Origin: Zhongshania aquimaris
GTDB taxonomy: Bacteria > Pseudomonadota > Gammaproteobacteria > Pseudomonadales > Spongiibacteraceae
Direction: 5' to 3'
NCBI RefSeq assembly: GCF_019312595.1
Contig: NZ_JAHWDQ010000004.1
Coordinates: 282,995 to 346,994 of the forward strand
DNA: 64,000 nucleotides
Shown: positions 28,585 to 37,987 of the stretch, piece after piece
Numbering within the stretch: the first letter of the stretch is position 1
Layout of the letters: each line of letters opens with the position of its first letter
The notes under the pieces: model-generated
Seen by the model: the letters and a program-made list of their open reading frames with translations, nothing else
Database searches by the model: none
What the model was told of the DNA's origin: nothing
Position numbers and translations under genes: made by a program

Positions 28585-31062
28585 CTAATTAATTACTAGA
28601 TCGACATTACCTTTTGATGGATAAACCTTATTCTTAACTTCGCTTACTTCTTCTAATTGCCTGGTGAAAATACTTAGATCTATACTTTCGCCAACCATAA
28701 GATCATCTCGTGTCGCAAACCTAGGCTTAATAAGCCAAATCAATAGCGGCAGCACGACTAGCGACAGAATCATGTTAATCAACATTATCGCCACCAGAAG
28801 CAAGCCCATATCTGCCATAAACTTAAGATCCGAAAGCAGATACCAAGGCATTATTCCTAGCAGCATGATTGATGCTGTAAACATAATTGCTTTACCCGTA
28901 GTAGTAATGGACGTTGTAATTGCGCTCGCCCAACCCACGTCCTCTGAGTATTCCTCACATATTCTCGACATAAGATAAATTCCGTAATCTATCCCCACTC
29001 CGACACCGAGAACGGCAACCATCACGGAGTTAATATCCAGGCCAATGCCCAGAATATGCATTGTTGCGGAGAGCATGAAGTTGGATAAATTTACCGGGAT
29101 TAGAACAATGACTGCGGCGACAAAGGATCTATAAGCAAAGGCAACAACCCCAAAAATAGCGAGATTCAGTAGCGCTAAAATCACCCAGTGATACCGGCTA
29201 ACAACGGAGTTCATAGCTTGTTGCAGCGCAATAGTTCCGGAGCCCATTCTTACCGTGAACTCAGGATGATCGGCACCAACTTTATCAACAGCATGCTGCG
29301 CACTAGCCAGCGCGGCATCAACGGTTTCCTGCTTATTGTCTTTGTACCAAAGTGATATTGTTGAGTTTTGAAATTCATAATCTGATATATGCGAGAAGTT
29401 CACTGGGTTAGTCCCAAAGACCACCGCCGTTCCCGCCGCTCGAATAGCTGAAACCGTCGGATCCAGCGGCAGCCATTTCGGATCCCCGCCGGAAAACAGA
29501 CGATTTGCCTCCATCATATAATCGGCAAATGACAGCGTTGCTCGCGGGGACAATACCGGATCATTTTCTACTAGCGACTGGATTTCCAAGGCAACTCGCA
29601 CTACTTCCGGTGTCCTGGCAACACGATTACTGACATCACGGGTTTTGGCTTCGAGAATTATCTCCAGCGTATTCACACCCGGAAAGTGATTATTGATCGC
29701 CCGGATAGCAGTATTGTATTCAGAGTCTTCCCACAGGAGATTGGAACCCTCAACCGGATTTCCGATTTCAATTCTCATTGCAATAACAATAGCAACCACG
29801 CCAACTAAAGCGGTGACAACGGTTGTAACTCGCGCAGCTTTACCGTGTGTGCATTTTGCTAGTATACGCAGAGTTTTAAGCTGTAGAGCCTGAACACCCC
29901 TGGTGTCATCCTGAGACGAAAGACGTTCAATATTTCGTGGCGTCGGCAAGTATGACAGTACAATTGATATTAAGAAGACCCCGGTCGGAATGATACAAAT
30001 CGCCCAGAATCCACAGAACAAAGCAAATCGTTCCATTGCAGGTATTGGCGCCAGGGCGATAAATATGATGCCTAAAGCATCGGTGATAACCCCCAGAATT
30101 GAGGGTGCCATCATGACGCCCATTGCTACTTCGGCAGATTTCCTTTTATCCTTTAGATGTGCATAAATCTCGTAGTATCTTTCACTAAACTGAACACAGT
30201 GTGAGAAGGATCTGGCAACCAATAGCAGTGGAACAATCATCAACAAGGGCTCTATCGGCGCGGATATCCACCCCACCAAGCCAAAACCCCAAACTGCTGC
30301 TACCGAACTGCAAATAATGGGCGTTAAAGTACCGGCAATATTACGCATGTACAAAGCCAGCGCGACAACCAAGGCCAGCAATGTAATGCCAAATATCATG
30401 TATGTTTGTTCTTGCAGCTTATAAACCCAACCCGTCAGGATAGGCTGCCCAACCACATATACCTCATGATTATCATCGCGATATTTAGCTGCCAATTCCT
30501 GTACTGATGAAAAAACAACATCATAATCCAGGAGATTTTCCAAGAATGCAGCCGTGATGATGGTCGCCGTTTCATCACCTGAAACGTAGAAGGTGCGGAC
30601 ATTGGGGCTTTGCTCAACTCGGCGACGAAAATCATCCAGTGCAGCCTGCGAAGATGGCACGGTGTCTTCCATCAAGGGACGCATATCTACGCCATTTGGC
30701 GTAGCTTCTGCGTAACGCGCTTTCTCAGTCGCTATTGAGATAAGTGAGTCGTGGTTAATTCCAGGCACCAGATCTATCGCGCGAGTAAACTCCCATACTT
30801 TACGCAATGTATCGGCATTATAAATATCGCCGGTCGTGCGCTTAATCATAACCGTTACAGTTAAGGGATTACCGAAATTAGGATGATCGCTAAACACCTG
30901 AACGTAGGGATCATCTTTAGGTAGTAAATCCGAGAATATGGTTTTTATGGTTAGCCCACGCATTCCCACAGCAAAAAACACGGTAATGCAAACAAAACAA
31001 AATACCGCTATCAATCTGTTACGCATCACCCATGCAGCAATACGAAATCGATAATTATCCAT
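28585..31062 (-). CDS. RND/MMPL-superfamily inner-membrane transporter
   Basis: 825 residues with the tandem layout of the HpnN/MMPL group: one N-terminal membrane segment (about 15-35), a periplasmic domain, five segments around 215-375, a second single segment at about 410-430, a second periplasmic domain, then five segments from about 625 to 780. Conserved features are SDLLPKDDPYVQVF, GVGVGIDYGIYLMSRI and the sterol-sensing-domain-like composition. These proteins move lipids or hydrophobic molecules. With DUF1302, DUF1329 and YCF48 partners it would form the inner-membrane part of a trafficking system. Confidence 0.9.
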   Translation of the reverse strand: MDNYRFRIAAWVMRNRLIAVFCFVCITVFFAVGMRGLTIKTIFSDLLPKDDPYVQVFSDHPNFGNPLTVTVMIKRTTGDIYNADTLRKVWEFTRAIDLVPGINHDSLISIATEKARYAEATPNGVDMRPLMEDTVPSSQAALDDFRRRVEQSPNVRTFYVSGDETATIITAAFLENLLDYDVVFSSVQELAAKYRDDNHEVYVVGQPILTGWVYKLQEQTYMIFGITLLALVVALALYMRNIAGTLTPIICSSVAAVWGFGLVGWISAPIEPLLMIVPLLLVARSFSHCVQFSERYYEIYAHLKDKRKSAEVAMGVMMAPSILGVITDALGIIFIALAPIPAMERFALFCGFWAICIIPTGVFLISIVLSYLPTPRNIERLSSQDDTRGVQALQLKTLRILAKCTHGKAARVTTVVTALVGVVAIVIAMRIEIGNPVEGSNLLWEDSEYNTAIRAINNHFPGVNTLEIILEAKTRDVSNRVARTPEVVRVALEIQSLVENDPVLSPRATLSFADYMMEANRLFSGGDPKWLPLDPTVSAIRAAGTAVVFGTNPVNFSHISDYEFQNSTISLWYKDNKQETVDAALASAQHAVDKVGADHPEFTVRMGSGTIALQQAMNSVVSRYHWVILALLNLAIFGVVAFAYRSFVAAVIVLIPVNLSNFMLSATMHILGIGLDINSVMVAVLGVGVGIDYGIYLMSRICEEYSEDVGWASAITTSITTTGKAIMFTASIMLLGIMPWYLLSDLKFMADMGLLLVAIMLINMILSLVVLPLLIWLIKPRFATRDDLMVGESIDLSIFTRQLEEVSEVKNKVYPSKGNVDLVIN

Positions 31063-31124
31063 TGTTAGACCCTATATTTTTATACTTTATTATTACTATT
31101 CTCATCATCAAGCCGCGCTCTAGA

Positions 31125-31454
31125 TCAGACCACCACGCGCACACGTAAACCTGAAAACGCCGCGCCCACTTCTAACTGGCAACTTAATCTTTGCGCCGAA
31201 CCATCGTCTGCAGCAAACTCCAACATGGCCGACTCCATTTCATCCGGGTCGGGAAATAACCCATCGATATTAGTTTCGGCGTATATTCGGCAGGTACCGC
31301 AAGCACAGCACCCGCCGCAATCAGCGTCGATTCCCTCAATCATATTGTCTTTAGCAACCGACATAAGACTTACACCAACACTTGCAGATACCGTTTTTTC
31401 CACACCACTACTTTCTATAAATATAATATCCACTTTTTCTGAATTACTTTTCAC
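31125..31454 (-). CDS. [2Fe-2S] ferredoxin, adrenodoxin/putidaredoxin type
   Basis: 109-residue electron carrier. Ligands are C46, C52, C55 and C92 (C-x5-C-x2-C-x36-C), the spacing of vertebrate-type ferredoxins that serve cytochrome P450 and other oxygenases. Two extra Cys (C49, C50) lie inside the loop, in GGCCACGTC. No ferredoxin reductase or P450 gene is in the window. The gene directly upstream (31509-32408) encodes a protein with a complete di-iron ligand pattern, so it may be the redox partner. Confidence 0.92.
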   Translation of the reverse strand: MKSNSEKVDIIFIESSGVEKTVSASVGVSLMSVAKDNMIEGIDADCGGCCACGTCRIYAETNIDGLFPDPDEMESAMLEFAADDGSAQRLSCQLEVGAAFSGLRVRVVV

Positions 31455-31508
31455 CTAAATATCATTCCCAGCTAAAGTTACTGAATTAAATTCGAATTAC
31501 TTTTGGTG

Positions 31509-32408
31509 TTACGCCACGTTCATTATTTCGGCCATGCGCTGACGGTCGATCTCAAGCACATCACCTCCACCTTTCTCGTATCGGCGCCAGGCAATTTGGA
31601 TTGGATTTTGGATCGTATTCACTTTTGGGTGCAGCCTTGGGTGATAATCTCTTTTGAATACAGGCAGTGCTGACTTAAGGAATCGCCCCAAAGTAGTAAA
31701 GCAGAAACACATTTTTTGGGTGGCCACAAAGGGGTTTCTTAGCCAACCCTCTACTTTTGCCATCGACCAATAGCATTCAATGGTTTCTTTTGCGATATGC
31801 ACCAAGGCTGACAACACCATCCATTTTCGATACCACTCAAATTCGCCATACAAATATTTATAGACGTCGAATGCCACCGCTCCATGCTCAACTTCTTCAA
31901 CCTGGTGCCACATCCACAAGGCTTTCATCACGCCGTCGCTGTCCTTAAACCACTCTTCGTGCTTGTCTAAAATGATGATTCCGCCAAGGAATGTGAATGT
32001 CTCATATCCTGCAGTGAAGCCGAGTAAGCGCCTCATATCGTCATTCTTTGCATGGTCCGAAAAGTACTTTCGCGCTCGCTTATCGTAGTACTCAATTTCA
32101 GGATATCTTTTTGACAACCACTGATTTACGGAAATAAAATTTTTGGCGTGATGACCTTCTTGACCGATAATGGCGGACACGTCGCGCAGTAGCGACTCGT
32201 CTTTTATAAGCTTTTTAGCCAAAGATAATGCTCTCACCAGGTAGCGCTCAAAATACGGAACATGCACTCCCAGCGAATTAATGAATAATGAGAATTCTGG
32301 CTTAGTTCGGCTCCACAACGGGTCGTTAAATTCGACTTTATTCAAATCAAATTGAAGGGGACGCACCGGAAAGCCATCCATTGGATGACCACAAGAAAGT
32401 GTATTCAT
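31509..32408 (-). CDS. Ferritin-like di-iron protein (PF10118-type metal-dependent hydrolase)
   Basis: 299 residues, similar to the family called predicted metal-dependent hydrolase. Its residues form E54, E84-x2-H87 (QEGHHAKN), E136 (GYETF) and E172-x2-H175 (EEVEHG). This E...ExxH...E...ExxH order and spacing is the ligand set of di-iron carboxylate oxygenases and desaturases. No hydrolase motif is visible. It is the first gene of the long operon and is followed by a ferredoxin gene 54 bp downstream. I infer an oxygenase, desaturase or oxidase; the family name may be misleading. Ligand assignment rests on motif spacing only. Confidence 0.8.
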   Translation of the reverse strand: MNTLSCGHPMDGFPVRPLQFDLNKVEFNDPLWSRTKPEFSLFINSLGVHVPYFERYLVRALSLAKKLIKDESLLRDVSAIIGQEGHHAKNFISVNQWLSKRYPEIEYYDKRARKYFSDHAKNDDMRRLLGFTAGYETFTFLGGIIILDKHEEWFKDSDGVMKALWMWHQVEEVEHGAVAFDVYKYLYGEFEWYRKWMVLSALVHIAKETIECYWSMAKVEGWLRNPFVATQKMCFCFTTLGRFLKSALPVFKRDYHPRLHPKVNTIQNPIQIAWRRYEKGGGDVLEIDRQRMAEIMNVA

Positions 32409-32733
32409 GGCTACTCTCCTTAGTTCTTATGTTGCTAGGATTACACAATCAAATGGAACCAAGACAAACCGATAGATGGGGTTTAGTAAGTTTATAAAAC
32501 CACACCCACACCTAAAGGTTGGGTAGCACGCACATAAACACAACAAAAACATTACATATCAATCAGTTACGACAAACTTTATTCGCAACCATTATGCTTA
32601 AAATAAGCAATAAATATGGTGATTTTCTTAAAAAGGAGGGCAAACCCCCTCTATCGAGCTGATAAAACGCTAGCCTCTAAAGCTAAACTTGCTCAGATAC
32701 TGACTATCTAGCTCAGATAGAGCGCGGTTTGAA
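32409..32733. other. Intergenic, 325 bp, operon promoter region
   Basis: Between the stop of the LuxR/MalT-type regulator and the first gene of the long minus-strand operon. It should contain the regulated promoter. It includes the regulator's weak terminator at 32630-32651 and a CACACCCACACC tract near 32500. I found no clear MalT-box repeat. Confidence 0.5.
32630..32651 (-). terminator. Weak intrinsic terminator after the regulator gene
   Basis: Minus-strand GAGGG-GGTTTG-CCCTC followed by CTTTTT. The stem is only 5 bp, so partial read-through into the catabolic operon is possible. Confidence 0.5.
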
Positions 32734-35517
32734 TCAGATAAGATTTATCTTTCTCGCGTAGGCTGCCGCTGCAGTTCTGCTACGCACTTCGACTTTCTGA
32801 TAAACATTATGGAGATGCCATTTAACCGTCGCAATTGATAGCATTAACTCTCGTGCAATATCATTGTTAGTCATTCCCGCACCAACTAACTTAAGTATAT
32901 CCACTTCGCGGTTAGTCAACTCGCAGCTATCCCCTTCATACGACTCAGATTTGCTATCGCCGACCGTATCTCTCGCATCACCATTTAAAAGACGGAGCAG
33001 CCGGTCTACAAACTCATGCTTTACACTAAGCTCGCCACTTAAAATTCCATTGGCGCGCTTGGCTTGCATTTCCTCCAAGATAGGCACAACTCGGCGCCCA
33101 GACACAACAATTGGATAAGCGTGATCTTCTAAGCAGGCCGCAGTGATGACTTTATCCAATTCCCTGGCACTCTCTTTTTTACTGCCAAGTTGCCATAGTG
33201 CTACTGCTTTCATTGTTCGCAAGGTATACAACTGGCGCATGCTCTCGCTGTACTTCATCTGGGTTAAATTGATGAGCTTCACAATGATTTTGTAGGCCTC
33301 TTCGACCTTATTTTCAGCTAGATACAAGCGAGCGAGAAGTAGTTGCGAGGTGTCCGAAAAAGCGGGTATTAGCTCTTCCGGCACATCCTCTTTCTGAATA
33401 TTGAAGAAATCATTTCGCAGCGCAGTCTCCCTTGCCGCCGCGGTCTGATTATCCCAAATCTGAAGTTCAATCTCCTCTGCGACTAAGCCAAAATGCAAGC
33501 GTGGCTGATTGGTCGTTAACGCGGTTTCTTGCCCCTGATGTAAGACCTGGCGTGCTAGATCTAAACTTCCAGCCCACGCCAACTGTCGCGCTTCATTGCG
33601 AAATGCCAGTAACAATGGCTCAACTGGGCCGTAAAGAGAGAGAAAGGAGCGACCATAGTAGGAATTTCTCTTAACGAGATTAAAGTTACATTTTTGCACA
33701 TTAATATCGGTGTGAATGAAATCCGCCATTGCACAAAGATATATATTATTGTCATCTATTGGTCCTGCTTTATAAGATGCTTTTGATGCACTTTCAAAAG
33801 CCATCCGCAGCTTACCCATTTCAATATTTGCGACACCTTCTACGAATTCTGCCCATAAAGACGCGTAATTAGAGCCCGCCTTAATGCTGTACTTGTATCC
33901 CTCTGCCGCATGATGCACGCTTTTCAGGTATTCTCGCCGGCCGAGCAATGCGTAACCCAAGCAATTATGGATAGATGAGATATTAAAAAATTCCGTCGAA
34001 GGGATTTCACTCAGCGCACTCTCGCACAGTGCGGAGCTAGTCACTAATTCATCCGCGCATACTGTCGCAATCGCCTCTGTCGATTTGGCCCGCCAATAAC
34101 ACTCGTCTTTATCAACATCACTTAGTGACCACAAGAACAAGCTGGGATCCGCCAATCCGGCCAATACTTTCCGGCAAAGGTCGACTGCGTTTTCAGGATC
34201 GCGACTAAATGCACTAGACCATGCATGCACCAGTAAAAGTCTTGGACGATTGGCATGGTATTCTGCCGGCAAACGGCGCATCCAATCGAGTACGGTATAG
34301 TGATCTCCCCGCAGTAAGGCAAAATCTGGCGCTCTAGTCGTTATTAAATCCGCCGCCTTTTCAAAACTTTTCGATGTTAAATAATACTGTATTGCCTCGG
34401 TAAGCATGTCTTCATTTTCGCACCATTTAGCCGCGTTAATGCAGACCTCTTTATACTTAGCCGGATTCACCTTTTTAAGCTCTGATCGCAGAAAATCAGC
34501 GAATAAATGATGGTATCTAAACCAAACCGCTTCGCGATCCTCGCTTACGATGAAAAGATTATTCTTATCCAGATAATCCAGCATTGCGTGGCCATTAGCC
34601 AAATGACTAACATGGTTGCAAAGACTGGCGGAGAATCGAATTAAGGGGGAGGTAAGTAAAAGGAACTCTCGCACTTCTGAGGGCAAGCCCCCCAGCACGG
34701 TCTTTAACAGGTACTCTGTTAGTGATTTGTCCTTTCCCGTAAATCCTTCAATAAATGTCGTCACCGATTCAGTGGAATTTGACATAGCCAGGGCAGCTAG
34801 CTGAATACCAGCCACCCACCCTTCGGTAGATCTATGTAGGGTTTCCGCCGACTCAATAGAGCACTCAATATTATGGATACTCTGTAAATACTTGACGATT
34901 TCACTGGCCGTTAAATTGAGTTTTTCCTGTTTTACTTCCGTTATCATCCCCGAAACCTGGCGACGACTTAGATCGAGCGGCAAAGCGTTTCGACTCGCAA
35001 TCACCACGCACATATTCGCAGGCGTATTGGTAATCAGTTTATTCCAAAATCGAACGATATCCGGGTTATCGATGAACTGAAAATCATCTACAAACAGAAC
35101 GAATTTGCTTTTAATCGATATTATTCTGGCTAACAGCGAGTCAAATAGGGCGTTGTAATTCCTGGAGGGGTTTGCCTTAAGAAAGGCCAATTCACGAGTA
35201 GCGCTCTTGGGATCTAGATTGTATATGCTGGCTATGAGGTACTTATAAAAAATAGATGACTCATTGTCGTCCTCATCCAAACTCAACCAACAACAATACT
35301 TACTGTTCTTTTCGGAGTTACTAAACAGCTCGGCCATCAAGGTGCTCTTACCCGAGCCAGCGGAAGCCACAATAGTCAGCAAACCCGTGCCTGATGTGTC
35401 ACACACTGCGCGCTGAGATAACTGATCTCTCGTAAGCGCCTCTGCTCTTATACTAGGCGGCTTAAGCTTCGTTTCGAGAATTTGAAACTGACTAAATGTT
35501 AACCCAACTTCATCCAC
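32734..35517 (-). CDS. MalT/AlkS-type LuxR-family ATP-dependent activator
   Basis: 927-residue large activator (LAL/STAND class). Walker A ASAGSGKSTL (51-60) and Walker B KFVLFVDDF (138-146) mark the NTPase module; a TPR-like helical region follows; the C-terminus has the LuxR helix-turn-helix (LTNREVDILKLVGAGMTNND onward, HLHNVYQKVEVRSR). MalT and AlkS, from the same family, bind inducer and ATP and activate transcription. It lies between the long catabolic operon and the divergent isomerase-dehydrogenase-ligase operon, so it is the natural regulator of both. Confidence 0.92.
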   Translation of the reverse strand: MDEVGLTFSQFQILETKLKPPSIRAEALTRDQLSQRAVCDTSGTGLLTIVASAGSGKSTLMAELFSNSEKNSKYCCWLSLDEDDNESSIFYKYLIASIYNLDPKSATRELAFLKANPSRNYNALFDSLLARIISIKSKFVLFVDDFQFIDNPDIVRFWNKLITNTPANMCVVIASRNALPLDLSRRQVSGMITEVKQEKLNLTASEIVKYLQSIHNIECSIESAETLHRSTEGWVAGIQLAALAMSNSTESVTTFIEGFTGKDKSLTEYLLKTVLGGLPSEVREFLLLTSPLIRFSASLCNHVSHLANGHAMLDYLDKNNLFIVSEDREAVWFRYHHLFADFLRSELKKVNPAKYKEVCINAAKWCENEDMLTEAIQYYLTSKSFEKAADLITTRAPDFALLRGDHYTVLDWMRRLPAEYHANRPRLLLVHAWSSAFSRDPENAVDLCRKVLAGLADPSLFLWSLSDVDKDECYWRAKSTEAIATVCADELVTSSALCESALSEIPSTEFFNISSIHNCLGYALLGRREYLKSVHHAAEGYKYSIKAGSNYASLWAEFVEGVANIEMGKLRMAFESASKASYKAGPIDDNNIYLCAMADFIHTDINVQKCNFNLVKRNSYYGRSFLSLYGPVEPLLLAFRNEARQLAWAGSLDLARQVLHQGQETALTTNQPRLHFGLVAEEIELQIWDNQTAAARETALRNDFFNIQKEDVPEELIPAFSDTSQLLLARLYLAENKVEEAYKIIVKLINLTQMKYSESMRQLYTLRTMKAVALWQLGSKKESARELDKVITAACLEDHAYPIVVSGRRVVPILEEMQAKRANGILSGELSVKHEFVDRLLRLLNGDARDTVGDSKSESYEGDSCELTNREVDILKLVGAGMTNNDIARELMLSIATVKWHLHNVYQKVEVRSRTAAAAYARKINLI

Positions 35518-35999
35518 AAAATATTATCCTTATTATTAATCCACCTAAGGTGAATTTTTATGCCGTACAGCACAGGTGGTAGTCATTCGCTTTGCCAAAA
35601 AACCGTCCGCTGACAATCCGAACACATTTTAGTCACTAAAAATGTGATTCAGCGCATCAAACTTACTATCGACACTGACATTGCATTGATTCACTGACAC
35701 GCCGCAGCAAAGTTTTACCATCGCGCGCCCGCCAAATCGCTGGCGAGTCACCCACGCCAATGCCGGCACAATCCCCAATTACGGCTACCCAAGCCACGTA
35801 TCACGCAGCGGCGCCCAAAATTCGTACAACTATGATTGACTAATAAAAATATATCAATCCCGACACTTTGATCGGGTTGCAAACCTGGAAACTTATGTAG
35901 GATAGGCCTCAGTAATAACAATACAAACGACACAAGCAGCTCCGTTAATCGCAGAGCTATTGTGAATTCGGTCTATACGACATCAAATGGGGCTACAAA
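35518..35999. other. Divergent regulatory region, 482 bp
   Basis: Separates the MalT/AlkS-type regulator (minus) from the epoxide-isomerase-like operon (plus). It contains a perfect CACCTAAGGTG palindrome (35542-35552), the inverted repeat at 35623-35646 and two CACTGACA direct repeats starting at 35673 and 35692 (19 bp apart). Any could be activator sites. No gene is supported here. Confidence 0.5.
35623..35646. promoter_or_regulatory. Imperfect inverted repeat, possible regulator site
   Basis: CACATTTTAG, TCA, CTAAAAATGTG: arms of 10 and 11 bases that match apart from one extra A, around a 3-base centre. It lies about 105 bp upstream of the regulator's start and about 355 bp upstream of the isomerase gene. 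Confidence 0.35.
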
Positions 36000-36473
36000 A
36001 TGCAACGTCACTATTCAATTAGCTTAATACGCCACGGGCTAGCAGCCATCTTGGTTTCCTTAGTAACTGGCTTTGTACTTATTTTCTCTATGCTCGGCGG
36101 CGCGTCCCTCAGCCCCATCCCCGTTCTTATCGAGTTCACCGTGCCAGGTAGCACCGCTGGCTGGCGCACCGTGCATATCGGGATGATGATGAATGGCATT
36201 ATGGCGGTAGCCCTTGGATGCGCAATGCGTGCCGTGTATCTAAACGATACCCAAGGCTTTCGCGTTTTTATGGGGACAATAATAGCTGTATGGGCCAACT
36301 TTATGTTTTATCTTTTTGGCATGTTCGCGCCCAATCGCGGATTGACGCTTGAGTCAAATGTCCTCGGTGAAGCGAGCTTAGCCGGCGCGCTCGCGTTTTT
36401 CCCGGCCTTAATTGGCGCAGTAACTCTGTTCTACGCCGTTATTTCGATGCTCCGCGCCGAACCTTCTGACTAA
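36000..36473 (+). CDS. Styrene-oxide-isomerase-like membrane epoxide isomerase
   Basis: 157 residues with four membrane segments (about 13-33, 59-79, 89-110, 126-150). It aligns, from memory and without gaps through the core, with StyC styrene oxide isomerase: VPGSTAGW, H59, N65, WANFMFYLF with Y104, and PNRGLTLESNVLG. H59, N65 and Y104 match StyC H58, N64 and Y103, the haem-ligand and active-site residues. StyC converts an epoxide to an aldehyde (Meinwald rearrangement). The next gene is an aldehyde dehydrogenase 60 bp away, which supports the same chemistry. The substrate is unlikely to be styrene itself, since no styAB is nearby. Confidence 0.82.
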   Translation: MQRHYSISLIRHGLAAILVSLVTGFVLIFSMLGGASLSPIPVLIEFTVPGSTAGWRTVHIGMMMNGIMAVALGCAMRAVYLNDTQGFRVFMGTIIAVWANFMFYLFGMFAPNRGLTLESNVLGEASLAGALAFFPALIGAVTLFYAVISMLRAEPSD

Positions 36474-36533
36474 CACCTCCGGCAGCAATTAGAACCACCG
36501 CCATTTTACTCACCATTGAGAAACGGAGAACGT

Positions 36534-37985
36534 ATGAGCATATTAAATTTGAATGACCGGCCGGCGAGCGCCGACATGCCCTATGACTTTATCTCGACCT
36601 TTCATCAACAGAAAGCCGCGTTTGAGAACAATAAGTTTCCCTCTTTAAACGAGAGAAGGCGCCAGCTTAAAGCACTTAAAGAGGCGCTAACGGACAACAG
36701 TGACGACATCATTGCCGCACTATCCAAGGACTTTGGCAGTCGCTGCACGGAAGAAACCAGACTGTCTGAGATCAGCAATAGTGTTGGTAATATCGAGTAC
36801 GCAAGCCGACATTTGGCGAGCTGGATGCGAACACGATCGCGCGGAACCGGTATTTGGTTTTTGCCCGGCGAGAACAAAATCGCCCCTCAACCGCGCGGCG
36901 TGGTCGGCATTATTGTTCCGTGGAATTATCCTATAAACATTGCTGTTTCTGGCTTAGCATCTGCTATCGCTGCGGGCAATCGCTGCATAGTCAAAATGTC
37001 TGAATGCACGCCAGCCTCAGAAAACGTACTTCGAAAAATTATCTCCAGCGTATTCGACAACGATCACATTTCTATCGTGGGCGGTGAAGCGGATGCCGCA
37101 GCCGCCTTTTCGGCACTGCCATTCGATCACTTAATGTTCACCGGCTCAACACGTGTTGGACGTTTCGTTATGGCGGCCGCCGCTAAAAATCTAACCCCCG
37201 TTACGCTAGAGCTGGGCGGAAAAAGCCCGGTCATAGTCCACGACCAATACCCTATTGATGAATTTGCAAAGCGGGTACTCTGGGGAAAAACCTATAACGC
37301 TGGCCAAACGTGTATCGCGCCTGATTACGCCTTGCTCCCAAAGGGAAGTACTGAAAACTTTAAGGTGTGGATAAGCAGGCACTTTCGCAACCATTTTCCG
37401 GAGGGTATCTCCTCTAAGGACTACACATCAATAATCAACACCGCAAACTACGATCGCTTGACGACCTTAGTCAATGAGGCTGAAGCTGAAGGTGCCACCA
37501 TTATCCGCATGGAAGACCCGACCCCTGCACACATCGCAAGCCGCAAGTTTCCACTCACGCTGGTGATCAACCCGAATCTCAATAGTCGCGTTATGAAGGA
37601 AGAGATTTTCGGTCCTATCTTCCCAATCATTGAAGTCGCATCAACCGATGAGGCAATTTCATTTGTTAATGAAAGAGAAAGACCGCTTGCTCTGTATTTA
37701 TTTTCCAATTCACGTCGCCTGCAAGAACAGGTGCTGGAATCTACCCACGCCGGAGGAGTGACTATTAACGACGTGATGATGCAGTATCTGCAAGCCGCAC
37801 AACCGTTCGGGGGAGTTGGCTCCAGTGGATTTGGGTCATATCACGGCAAGGAAGGATTCACCACTTTTTCTCATATGAAGCCGGTCTTCAGACAGCGCGG
37901 AATCGGGCGTTTCACCGGTATTAAGCTTCTTTACCCGCCGTATGGAAATATCGCTCGTCGGCTAATTTCGTTGATGGGAGGCTAA
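36534..37985 (+). CDS. Aldehyde dehydrogenase, coniferyl-aldehyde-dehydrogenase-like
   Basis: NAD(P)+-dependent oxidation of an aldehyde to the acid. From ATG 36534 (GGAG five bases upstream; an in-frame TTG at 36516 lacks one) the protein has 483 residues. N131 (PWNYP), K154, E226 (LELGGKSP) and C260 (GQTCIAPD) are intact. The C-terminal LLYPPYGN element is typical of class-3-like membrane-associated enzymes. It lies between the epoxide-isomerase-like gene and an acyl-CoA ligase gene that starts 2 bp after its stop. Confidence 0.93.
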   Translation: MSILNLNDRPASADMPYDFISTFHQQKAAFENNKFPSLNERRRQLKALKEALTDNSDDIIAALSKDFGSRCTEETRLSEISNSVGNIEYASRHLASWMRTRSRGTGIWFLPGENKIAPQPRGVVGIIVPWNYPINIAVSGLASAIAAGNRCIVKMSECTPASENVLRKIISSVFDNDHISIVGGEADAAAAFSALPFDHLMFTGSTRVGRFVMAAAAKNLTPVTLELGGKSPVIVHDQYPIDEFAKRVLWGKTYNAGQTCIAPDYALLPKGSTENFKVWISRHFRNHFPEGISSKDYTSIINTANYDRLTTLVNEAEAEGATIIRMEDPTPAHIASRKFPLTLVINPNLNSRVMKEEIFGPIFPIIEVASTDEAISFVNERERPLALYLFSNSRRLQEQVLESTHAGGVTINDVMMQYLQAAQPFGGVGSSGFGSYHGKEGFTTFSHMKPVFRQRGIGRFTGIKLLYPPYGNIARRLISLMGG

Positions 37986-37987
37986 CA

